DNA from: Lachnospiraceae bacterium
GTDB taxonomy: Bacteria > Bacillota > Clostridia > Lachnospirales > Lachnospiraceae
Assembly (NCBI GenBank): GCA_024691145.1
Contig: JAILNW010000052.1
Coordinates: forward strand, 1 to 40,259
Direction: 5' to 3'
DNA length: 40,259 nt
Within the stretch, counting starts at the first letter, position 1; each line of letters begins with the position of its first letter. Shown here in pieces: positions 1 to 8,648 of this stretch. The notes beneath the pieces were generated by a model. It did no database searches. It saw only the letters and a list, made by a program, of their open reading frames with translations, and was not told the origin of the DNA. Both the position numbers and the translations under genes were made by a program.

Positions 1-1
1 T

Positions 2-1534
2 GATGCTTACGGAGCAGATGTAAAGGATAATAATATATCTGATATTCCTATATTACAGATAAATACAAATAAATGTGATATGGAAGACATTAATCATAAT
101 AAGAAGATTGATGTTAAAGGGAAATATGTTATCACCAATAAGAATGGACATATATATAATGAAGGAGATTTTTCATCATTTAAAGGACGAGGTAATTATA
201 CATGGAATAATGATGGAAAGAAGCCTTATAATATTATTCTTTCTGAAAGTGACAGTCTTTTAGAAATGCCAGAATCCATAAACTGGTGTCTTATAGCTAA
301 TGCTTATGATATAAGTCTTATGAGAAATTATATAGTTTATAATTTTGCTGATGATATGGGAATGGAATACACTCCTGATGTAAGATATGTGAATCTTTAC
401 ATTAATGATGAATATGCTGGATTGTATTTGTTATCTGAAAAACATGAGGTGGCGTCTAATAAGATAGATTTAAGTGAAGATGGGGTTTTATATCAGTTAT
501 ATCCCAAATCAAGAAATCCAGAGATAGCATTTGAATTAAATGATTCAACGAGACTTATGGCCATAGATTATCCATATGAATTTAAAGGAGATACATATGG
601 AAGATGTAAAGATTATATAGATGAATTTGAAGAAGCTTTATATTCTGATGATGGAATTAATTCTAAGGGAAAGCGTTATGATGAATATATAGATATGGAA
701 TCATTTGCAAAAAAATATCTTATAGAAGAAATGTTTGCAAATTGGGATGGAACTTATGCAAGCCAGTTATTCTTTAGAAAGAATTCCTCAGATGTATTAC
801 ATGCAGGTCCCGTGTGGGATTATGATTTGTCCATGGGAAGCATAAGTGGCTTAGGAACAGAAAGTATACAGCCAAATGTTAAAAAAGCTGATGCATGGTG
901 GTACAAGAGACTTTGTACATTTGATGATTTCATGGAAAAAGTAAAGGAAGTTTATATTAATGAATTTGCCAGTGCTTATGAAAATATTAGTGATACAAAG
1001 ATTGATGAGTATACAGCACATATAAAAGAAGCAGCTGCTATGGATACTGAGAAATGGTATGCAGATGGAAGCAGGATTGCTTATGATGAAGATGCTGAAA
1101 AGATAAAGACATTTATAAAGGAAAGAAAAGAATTCCTTGATGACTGGCTTATAAATGGAAGAGAATATGTAAAAGTGTACGTGAAATACTATGATGAGGA
1201 AGGTACAGAGCATACAGATTATTATTCATGCAAAAAGGGAGAAAAGTTAGAAGACTTTAGTGACAGATATGAAAAAACAATAACAGATATGAGTTTTGAT
1301 AATGGAAGCAAGTATGACTTTAATGATGTTATCAATAATGATGTAGCTGTACATATTGAGTTTGAAAAGGGAGATACAGAAAAAGGCGGTTTGCTGAATT
1401 CAATAAGTACCTGGAGTAAACAAAATAAATTAACTTCTGACTTGATTTTAGCATTTATTCCGTTTATTATAGTATATGGAATGATTTTGATTAAGGAATA
1501 TAATTTAAAAAAAGTTACTATTCTAAACCTGTGA
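2..1534 (+). CDS. CotH kinase-like protein with C-terminal TM segment (5' end lies outside the window)
   Basis: Frame is open from base 2 (DAYGADVKDNNISDIPILQIN...) into the listed ORF at 80; motifs FSSFKGRGNYTWN, KPYNIILSES, YLLSEKHEV and GPVWDYDLSMG fit CotH-family proteins; hydrophobic C-terminal helix. Confidence 0.85.
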   Translation, partial: DAYGADVKDNNISDIPILQINTNKCDMEDINHNKKIDVKGKYVITNKNGHIYNEGDFSSFKGRGNYTWNNDGKKPYNIILSESDSLLEMPESINWCLIANAYDISLMRNYIVYNFADDMGMEYTPDVRYVNLYINDEYAGLYLLSEKHEVASNKIDLSEDGVLYQLYPKSRNPEIAFELNDSTRLMAIDYPYEFKGDTYGRCKDYIDEFEEALYSDDGINSKGKRYDEYIDMESFAKKYLIEEMFANWDGTYASQLFFRKNSSDVLHAGPVWDYDLSMGSISGLGTESIQPNVKKADAWWYKRLCTFDDFMEKVKEVYINEFASAYENISDTKIDEYTAHIKEAAAMDTEKWYADGSRIAYDEDAEKIKTFIKERKEFLDDWLINGREYVKVYVKYYDEEGTEHTDYYSCKKGEKLEDFSDRYEKTITDMSFDNGSKYDFNDVINNDVAVHIEFEKGDTEKGGLLNSISTWSKQNKLTSDLILAFIPFIIVYGMILIKEYNLKKVTILNL

Positions 1535-1605
1535 AGCAGATGGTCTGCGACATATGGATGAAAGTTAAAAGTGAATAGTAATATTAAAAAGAGGGAGGCT
1601 AGAGG

Positions 1606-2367
1606 ATGGCTTATTTTGACAAGGAGAATGCCGGAAGATATGAAGATCTTGGCAAGTTCAGGCATGAGTACAAGTATGTTATTACAGATAAAGAGATGGC
1701 TGTGATAAAACTGAAACTTGATGCTATGCTTAGTCGTGATAAGCACGTGCAGACTGAAGGAAGATATAAGGGTATGTATCATATAAGAAGTGTATATTTT
1801 GATGATATGTTTAATACATGCTATTATGAGAATGAAGATGGAACTGATCCACGTGAAAAGTTCCGTATGAGAATTTATAATTGTTCTGATGAAAGAATTA
1901 ATCTTGAACTAAAAAGAAAGAGATGTAATAAAACACAGAAACTTTCCTGCCGACTTACAAAGGAACAGTGTATAAAGATAATTAATAAAGAAGAGATACC
2001 TGTCTCTAATGACAATCCTGCACTGCTTAACAAGTTTTTGCTTCAAAGAATTAACAGGGGACTTGAACCAAAGGTTATTGTTCAGTATGACAGAATACCA
2101 TATGTTTATGATTTGGGTAATGTCAGAATTACTTTGGATATGAACATAGCTTCGTCTGAGAGATTTGATGAATTTTTTAATCCGGATAATCCGGCAAGAC
2201 CTATTCTTGGAGCGAGACGTAATGTTTTAGAGGTAAAGTGGGATGAGTATCTGCCATCTCATATATATAAGAGCATTATGATACCAAATATAATGCAGAC
2301 AGCATTTTCCAAGTATTATTTATGCAGAAGATTTGGACTTGGAGAAGTAAGAAATACAAATATTTAA
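1606..2367 (+). CDS. VTC-domain (polyphosphate polymerase-type) protein
   Basis: FRHEYKYVITDKE, YHIRSVYFDD, REKFRMRIYN and LELKRKR motifs typical of the VTC catalytic domain; RBS gggagg upstream. Confidence 0.85.
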   Translation: MAYFDKENAGRYEDLGKFRHEYKYVITDKEMAVIKLKLDAMLSRDKHVQTEGRYKGMYHIRSVYFDDMFNTCYYENEDGTDPREKFRMRIYNCSDERINLELKRKRCNKTQKLSCRLTKEQCIKIINKEEIPVSNDNPALLNKFLLQRINRGLEPKVIVQYDRIPYVYDLGNVRITLDMNIASSERFDEFFNPDNPARPILGARRNVLEVKWDEYLPSHIYKSIMIPNIMQTAFSKYYLCRRFGLGEVRNTNI

Positions 2368-2401
2368 ATAATTATAATAAAGTACAAAAGGAGATTTAAT
2401 A

Positions 2402-3076
2402 ATGGGATTTAAAGACATTTTGAAAAAATCATTTATGGAAGGTTATTCTTCATCAGACATTAATGCAAAGGCAGTTCTTACATGTATGCTTTTTACTGCA
2501 CTTATTGCATTGTTTATATTTTTCGTATATAGGGTTATGACAAGAAAGAGCTTTTATAATAAGAACTTTAACATTTCACTTGTGGCAATTGCACTTATAA
2601 CAGCAGGTATTATACTTACAATTCAGTCAAGTGTTGTAATATCTCTTGGTATGGTTGGTGCATTATCCATCATAAGATTCAGAACTGCAATTAAGGATCC
2701 TATGGACCTTATATATATGTTCTGGGCAATAAGTGTAGGTATTATATGTGGTGCAGGTCTTTCATTAGTAGCAATTCTTGTTTCCATGGTTTTAGCAATA
2801 GTTATATTTGTACTTGATTATATGCCAGTTGCAAAGGCTCCTATGATGCTTGTAATTACAGCTGATGATATTAATGTTGATGACAAGGTAATAGAGATAG
2901 TTAAGAAGTATAGCAAGTGCTGCACAGTAAAGGCAAGAAATATGACAGCAGAAAGACTTGACATGACTGTTGAGATAAGAACAGCAGAAGATAGCAAACT
3001 TTTAAAAGAGTTACTTAAATTAAAAGGAATAAAGAGTGCTTCGATATTGGCACATGATGGAGAAGTAACATTCTAG
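2402..3076 (+). CDS. DUF4956-type membrane protein
   Basis: N-terminal TM helices with GMVGALSIIRFRTAIKDPMDLIYMFWAISVGI signature; RBS aaaggaga; adjacent to VTC gene. Confidence 0.8.
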   Translation: MGFKDILKKSFMEGYSSSDINAKAVLTCMLFTALIALFIFFVYRVMTRKSFYNKNFNISLVAIALITAGIILTIQSSVVISLGMVGALSIIRFRTAIKDPMDLIYMFWAISVGIICGAGLSLVAILVSMVLAIVIFVLDYMPVAKAPMMLVITADDINVDDKVIEIVKKYSKCCTVKARNMTAERLDMTVEIRTAEDSKLLKELLKLKGIKSASILAHDGEVTF

Positions 3077-3090
3077 TTACTGATATATAA

Positions 3091-3116
3091 GGGTCACACG
3101 TTTTGTGTGGCCTTTA
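3091..3116 (+). terminator. Rho-independent terminator-like hairpin after DUF4956 gene
   Basis: ggtcacac-gtttt-gtgtggcc followed by ttt. Confidence 0.55.
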
Positions 3117-3124
3117 AATTATAC

Positions 3125-3153
3125 TTGATAAAATATTTAACAAAGTGTATAAT
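3125..3153 (+). promoter_or_regulatory. Sigma-70-type promoter
   Basis: TTGATA -17 bp- TATAAT upstream of the aminotransferase. Confidence 0.6.
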
Positions 3154-3188
3154 ATTTTAGTGATTATAACAAATTGGAGGTATTTTTT

Positions 3189-4373
3189 ATGATAGCAGAT
3201 AATATGGTAAAATTAGTAGCAGGAAGCTCAGCAATCAGAGCTATGTTCGAAGAAGGCCAGAAAATGGCCGCAAAGTATGGTGCAGAGAATGTATATGACT
3301 TTAGTCTTGGTAATCCAAGTGTAGAGCCTCCTATTGAGATAAAAGAAGCATTTATTAAGGTTCTTAATGAAGAGAAACCTAATCTTGTTCATGGATATAT
3401 GAATAATCAGGGATATCCAGATGTAAGAAAAAGAATCGCAGATTCAGTTAATGCAAAGTTTGATACTAAGTTCACTGAGAATAATATTGTTATGACTGTA
3501 GGTGCAGCAGGTGGTCTTAATGTTATACTTAAGACTTTGCTTAACCCGGGAGATGAAGTTATGACATTTGCTCCTTTCTTTGGAGAGTATCGTAATTATG
3601 TTAATAACTTCAATGGTGTTTTAGTTGAAATCAGCCCTAATACAGTTGATTTTCAGCCAAACCTTGCAGAATTTGAAGAGAGAATAACAGACAAGACAAA
3701 GGCTGTTATTGTTAATACACCTAACAACCCAACTGGTGTTGTTTATTCAGAAGAAACTATTAAGAAACTTGCAGCAATACTTGATGCTAAGTCAAAAGAG
3801 ATAGGACATCCAATTTATCTTATTTCTGACGAACCATACAGAGAGCTTGTATATGATGGAATAGAAGTTCCTTACATTACCAAGTATTATAACAATACAA
3901 TAGTTGGATATTCATTTAGTAAGTCATTATCACTTCCAGGTGAGAGACTTGGATATCTTGTTATTCCTAATGAACTTGATTATTATAATGATGTATATCA
4001 GGCAGCATGTGTTGCTAACCGTATACTTGGTTTTGTTAATGCACCTTCACTTGTTCAGAGAGCAGTTTCATTATGTCTTGACGCAAAGGTTGATGTTGAG
4101 ATTTATAACAGAAACAGAGAGTTATTATATAACTCATTAAAGGATATGGGATTTGAGTGCATTAAGCCACAGGGAGCATTTTACTTGTTTGTTAAGGCTA
4201 AGGGCGGAGATGACAAGGCATTTTCAGCACAGGCCAAGACACATAATCTTTTAATAGTTCCAGGTTCATCATTTGGATGCCCGGGATACTGCAGATTAGC
4301 ATACTGTGTAGATTATTCAACTATTGAAAGATCACTTCCTGCATTTAAGAAATTAGCAGAAGATTACAAATAA
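3189..4373 (+). CDS. Pyridoxal phosphate-dependent aminotransferase (aspartate aminotransferase family)
   Basis: Fold-type I motifs NTPNNPTGVVYS, SDEPYRELVYDG, YSFSKSLSLPGERLGY; RBS ggagg at 3176-3180 favours ATG 3189 over the TTG at 3174. Confidence 0.9.
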   Translation: MIADNMVKLVAGSSAIRAMFEEGQKMAAKYGAENVYDFSLGNPSVEPPIEIKEAFIKVLNEEKPNLVHGYMNNQGYPDVRKRIADSVNAKFDTKFTENNIVMTVGAAGGLNVILKTLLNPGDEVMTFAPFFGEYRNYVNNFNGVLVEISPNTVDFQPNLAEFEERITDKTKAVIVNTPNNPTGVVYSEETIKKLAAILDAKSKEIGHPIYLISDEPYRELVYDGIEVPYITKYYNNTIVGYSFSKSLSLPGERLGYLVIPNELDYYNDVYQAACVANRILGFVNAPSLVQRAVSLCLDAKVDVEIYNRNRELLYNSLKDMGFECIKPQGAFYLFVKAKGGDDKAFSAQAKTHNLLIVPGSSFGCPGYCRLAYCVDYSTIERSLPAFKKLAEDYK

Positions 4374-4389
4374 GATTGGAGATTTAATT

Positions 4390-5445
4390 ATGAGTGGATG
4401 GAAAGATAATGTCAGAGTAGTAGAAGCATATGTACCAGGAGATCAGCCAGACTATCCGGATATGGTTAAGATTAATACTAATGAGAATCCATATCCTCCT
4501 TCTCCTAAGGTAATGGAAGCAGTAAAGAATATTCAGGATTCAAAGATAAAGTTATATCCTAATTTTAATGCCCAGGTCTTAGTTTCGGCATTATCTAAAT
4601 ACCACCATATTGATGAGGATAAGATATTTGTCGGAGTAGGTTCTGATGATGTACTAGCCATGGCTTTTCTTACATTTTTTAATTCAAAGAAGCCAGTATT
4701 GTTTCCTAATATAACATACTCATTTTACAAGGTATGGGCAGGACTTTATCAGATACCATATGAGACACCATTACTTGATGAGAATTTCAGAATTAAAAAA
4801 GAGGATTATTATAAGGAAAATGGCGGAGTTGTTATTGCCAATCCTAATGCTCCTACAGGTATTTGCGAAGGACTTGATTTTATAGAGGATATATTACAGC
4901 ATAACAGAGATGTTGTTGTAATAGTTGATGAGGCATATGTTGATTTTGGTGGAACATCTGCCAAAGAGTTAATTGACAAATATGATAATTTATTAGTTGT
5001 TCAGACCTTTTCAAAATCAAGAGCAATGGCAGGTGTGAGAATTGGTTACTGTATGGGTAACAAAGAGTTAATTAAGGCTATTAATACAGTAAAACACTCA
5101 TATAATTCTTATACAATGAATTATTATTCCATTGTTGCCGGTGTTGCTTCACTTAGTGACAAAGAGTATTTTGATGAAAAGATTAAGATGGTTATAAATA
5201 CAAGAGAACGAGTTAAAAAAGAACTTGAAGAACTTGGCTTTATATGTACAGATTCTAAGACAAACTTTTTATTTGCAAAACATAAGAGTGTTCCTGCAAA
5301 GGAGATTTTTGAAAGCCTTAGAAGTAATGGCATATTTGTAAGATACTTTAACCAGCCGATTATAGATAATTATTTAAGAATATCCATTGGTACTGATGAA
5401 GAGATGGACAGATTCCTGGATTTTCTAAGGAAATACTTTAAATAA
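4390..5445 (+). CDS. hisC: Histidinol-phosphate aminotransferase-like PLP enzyme
   Basis: KINTNENPYPPSP, VGVGSDDVLA, VIANPNAPTG, VVDEAYVDF, QTFSKSRAMAGVRIGY. Confidence 0.8.
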   Translation: MSGWKDNVRVVEAYVPGDQPDYPDMVKINTNENPYPPSPKVMEAVKNIQDSKIKLYPNFNAQVLVSALSKYHHIDEDKIFVGVGSDDVLAMAFLTFFNSKKPVLFPNITYSFYKVWAGLYQIPYETPLLDENFRIKKEDYYKENGGVVIANPNAPTGICEGLDFIEDILQHNRDVVVIVDEAYVDFGGTSAKELIDKYDNLLVVQTFSKSRAMAGVRIGYCMGNKELIKAINTVKHSYNSYTMNYYSIVAGVASLSDKEYFDEKIKMVINTRERVKKELEELGFICTDSKTNFLFAKHKSVPAKEIFESLRSNGIFVRYFNQPIIDNYLRISIGTDEEMDRFLDFLRKYFK

Positions 5446-5476
5446 AAAAGAGGGCATTTGAAAGGGGAATTTTCTG

Positions 5477-6868
5477 ATGAATAAGAAGAAAACTATGATG
5501 ATTACTAATACAGGTGTAATGGCAGCTTTATGCTTTGTTGGTACATTCATCATAAGAATTCCAGCTTATCAGGGGTATATTCATCTTGGGGATGGATTTA
5601 CACTTCTTAGTGGAATTATATTAGGTCCCGTATATGGTGCGTTGGCAGCAGGTATTGGAGCGATGTTTGCGGATATTTTATCAGGCTATGTGCAGTACAG
5701 CATTGCTTCTTTACTAATAAAGGCTGTGTTTGCTTTAATTGCAGGTTATATATATAAAAATGTTAAGATAAAAGACGTACGAATACATACTGCAATATGT
5801 GGCCTTGCAGGATTAACAGTACCTTTGGGGTATATGTTATTTGAAAGTGCTGTTTTAAAAATTGGAAAAGCTGCATTTTTAGGTGTTGTCCCTAATACTA
5901 TTCAGGCAACAGCTGGTGTTATTGTAGCTATTGTTATTATGCAGTCAATTGGTGACAGACTAAGCGTGGTTATGGAGATTTCACCAAAGGAAGAAAGCAG
6001 TCTTATAAAGAATAATAAAGAATCTCAGAAAAAAAAAATAACAAATAAAAATAATAAAAAAAAGCATAATCAATCTAAGAAGAATGTGAAAAAAGTTAAT
6101 AATTGTTCTTGTGATGGTGCTTGTAAAGGCCATGGAGCATGTGGAAAACACTGTATAAAGATAAAAGATCTCGGTGTTACTATCGGAAGTGATACAATTA
6201 TTGAACATATTAATATGCATATACATTGTGGCAAGTTAACTGCTGTTATTGGAAAGAATGGTGCAGGAAAATCAACTCTTGTTAAGGCTATAAATGGAGA
6301 GATAGAACATACTGGAAAAGTTGAGATGAGAGTGACGGAGAATGGAAAAGTATCTGAAATTAATATAGGTTATGTTCCACAGTTCCTTAATATAGAGAAG
6401 AATACACCTACAAGTGTATATGATATGTTTGCTTCATATATTTCAGATACACCGGTATTTTTTAGAAAAAATAAAGAGGTTTATGGCATTATTGAAGAAC
6501 AGCTTAAGATGTTTGAAGCAGAAGAACTTATTGATAAGGCTGTTTGTGATCTTTCTGGAGGAGAATTGCAAAGAGTAATGCTATCCATGGCTACATATCC
6601 GGTGCCAAACCTTCTTTTACTTGATGAACCGGTTTCTGGCATAGATAAGAATGGTATGGATTTGTTCTATAACAATATATGCAGACTCAGGGATAATTAT
6701 GATCTTGCTATTATTCTTATTTCACATGATCTTGAGTATGTAAGAAAGTATGCTGATCATGTTATTTTACTTGATAAAACAATAATTAAAGAAGGCAGTC
6801 CTAAAGAAGTATTTGACAGTAAGGAATTTAGGGAAGTATTTGCATTGGATTTAGGAGGGATAAGTTAA
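5477..6868 (+). CDS. Fusion: ECF-transporter S-component-like membrane domain + Cys-rich linker + metal-type (ZnuC-like) ABC ATPase
   Basis: N-terminal hydrophobic S-component-like region (GVMAALCFVGTFIIRIP...HLGDGFTLLSGIILGP..GALAAGIGAMFADILSG); linker CSCDGACKGHGACGKHC; Walker A GKNGAGKS, signature LSGGELQR, Walker B LLLLDEPVSGID. Confidence 0.85.
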   Translation: MNKKKTMMITNTGVMAALCFVGTFIIRIPAYQGYIHLGDGFTLLSGIILGPVYGALAAGIGAMFADILSGYVQYSIASLLIKAVFALIAGYIYKNVKIKDVRIHTAICGLAGLTVPLGYMLFESAVLKIGKAAFLGVVPNTIQATAGVIVAIVIMQSIGDRLSVVMEISPKEESSLIKNNKESQKKKITNKNNKKKHNQSKKNVKKVNNCSCDGACKGHGACGKHCIKIKDLGVTIGSDTIIEHINMHIHCGKLTAVIGKNGAGKSTLVKAINGEIEHTGKVEMRVTENGKVSEINIGYVPQFLNIEKNTPTSVYDMFASYISDTPVFFRKNKEVYGIIEEQLKMFEAEELIDKAVCDLSGGELQRVMLSMATYPVPNLLLLDEPVSGIDKNGMDLFYNNICRLRDNYDLAIILISHDLEYVRKYADHVILLDKTIIKEGSPKEVFDSKEFREVFALDLGGIS

Positions 6869-8631
6869 TGGAGGCATTATATAAATTTTTGGAGTTTATT
6901 ATCCCTTTTTCGTGGATTTCTTATGATTTTATGAAAAATGCTCTGATAGCCATAATTATAATAACACCATTGTTTGGCATACTTGGAACAATGATTGTTA
7001 ATAACAAGATGGCATTTTTCTCAGATGCTTTGGGACATTCTGCATTTACAGGCATGGCACTGGGAATATTACTAGGTATTTCCAGGGATATTTCTATGAT
7101 TATATTTGCCTGTATATTTGCATTATTACTAAATGTTATTAAAAGAAAAAAGACTATGTCTACAGATACTATTATATCAGTGTTTTCATCACTTAGTACT
7201 GCCATAGGTCTTATGTTTTTAGCGAAAAATGGCAAGTTTGCCAATTATTCAGGTATACTTGTTGGAGATATATTAAGTATAACAGGAAAAGAAATATTAT
7301 CTTTATTGATTATATTTTTAGTAACTATGTTTTTCTGGTATATGTGTTTTAATAAATTACATGCAATAAGTATAAGCACTTCACTTGCAAAAAGCAGAAA
7401 AATAAATATTATGCTTATAGATAATTTATTTGCAATAATTATAGCACTTATTGTAATGACCTCAATTAAATGGGTTGGTATATTAATTATTAATGCACTT
7501 TTAATACTGCCTGCAGCTTCTGCACGTAATATGGCAAAGAATATGAAAGAGTATCATTGCTTTTCAGTGATTATTTCGTTGTTTTCTGGATTATCAGGAC
7601 TTATTCTTTCTTACTACGCAGAGACAGCAACAGGCCCTACAATAGTAGTTATAGCATCTGTTATATTTTTCCTTACGCTTTTACTAAAGTTTAAGGATAA
7701 AGTACAGCAGTTAGTAGCTATTATATTGATAATTACGGTTATTCTGGCTATTATAACTTCAATGTTTGATAATAAAGAGAATGATAAAAAGATAGTTATA
7801 ACAACATCATTTTATCCTGTTTATACAATAGCTGAAAATATAGCTGGAGAGAATGAAGATATTTCAATTGTGAATCTTACTGCCAATGTAAGTGGATGTC
7901 TGCATGATTACCAGCTTACTTCAAAGGATATGAAAACTCTTGAAAAATCAGATGTGCTTATTATAAATGGCGCTGGAATGGAATCATTTATTAATAAGGC
8001 AGCAGATAATTGTAAAAATCTTACAATTATAGATTCCAGCACTGGTGCTGAATTTTTAGAGGGATCAGGACACCACCATCATCATGAAGATGAGGATGAA
8101 GATGAAGATGAAGAAGAATCAGGGGTAAATTCTCACATCTGGTTAGATACAGATAATTATATTATACAGATTAATAATGTAGCTAAGGAGTTATCTGAGA
8201 TTTATCCACAGTATGCTAAGGAGTTTGAGAAAAACAGAGCAGCATATGTTGAAAAGATTGAAAAGTTAGGAAAATATATAAAAGAACTTAATTTTGAAGA
8301 AGACAGTGAGGTTATAGTATTCCATGATGCTTTTGCTTACCTTGCAAATGAAGCAGGATTAGAGGTTCATGGCTGTATTGATGTGGATGATGAGTCTTCG
8401 TTAAGTGCAGGCGTTATAGCTGAAGTTATAGATGAGATTAAGGAACATAATATAAAGTATCTTATTATTGAAAAACAATATTCAAAGACAATTGCAGACA
8501 GCATAGCTGGTGAAACAGATGCTAAGGTAGTTGTTGTTGATAGTATTGTAAGTGGCGATAACAGCAGAGATTCTTATGTTAATGCCATGAAAAAGAATAT
8601 AGAGGTTTTAAAAGAATTATCAGATAATTAA
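6868..8631 (+). CDS. Fusion: ABC-3 family metal permease (ZnuB-like) + metal-binding substrate-binding protein (ZnuA-like)
   Basis: Permease motif FFSDALGHSAFTGMALG and LPAASARNMAKN, followed in frame by VITTSFYPVYTIAENIAG...LHDYQLTSKDMKTL...HHHHHEDEDEDEDEEE...NSHIWLDTDNYIIQ...VFHDAFAYLANEAGL; start overlaps upstream stop (taATG). Confidence 0.9.
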   Translation: MEALYKFLEFIIPFSWISYDFMKNALIAIIIITPLFGILGTMIVNNKMAFFSDALGHSAFTGMALGILLGISRDISMIIFACIFALLLNVIKRKKTMSTDTIISVFSSLSTAIGLMFLAKNGKFANYSGILVGDILSITGKEILSLLIIFLVTMFFWYMCFNKLHAISISTSLAKSRKINIMLIDNLFAIIIALIVMTSIKWVGILIINALLILPAASARNMAKNMKEYHCFSVIISLFSGLSGLILSYYAETATGPTIVVIASVIFFLTLLLKFKDKVQQLVAIILIITVILAIITSMFDNKENDKKIVITTSFYPVYTIAENIAGENEDISIVNLTANVSGCLHDYQLTSKDMKTLEKSDVLIINGAGMESFINKAADNCKNLTIIDSSTGAEFLEGSGHHHHHEDEDEDEDEEESGVNSHIWLDTDNYIIQINNVAKELSEIYPQYAKEFEKNRAAYVEKIEKLGKYIKELNFEEDSEVIVFHDAFAYLANEAGLEVHGCIDVDDESSLSAGVIAEVIDEIKEHNIKYLIIEKQYSKTIADSIAGETDAKVVVVDSIVSGDNSRDSYVNAMKKNIEVLKELSDN

Positions 8632-8648
8632 AAAAGGAGAATTGTAAG

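Noticed and set aside
851-1782. Minus-strand ORFs opposite the CotH/VTC genes
   Set aside because: Phe/Ile/Ser-rich antisense artefacts of AT-rich coding DNA.
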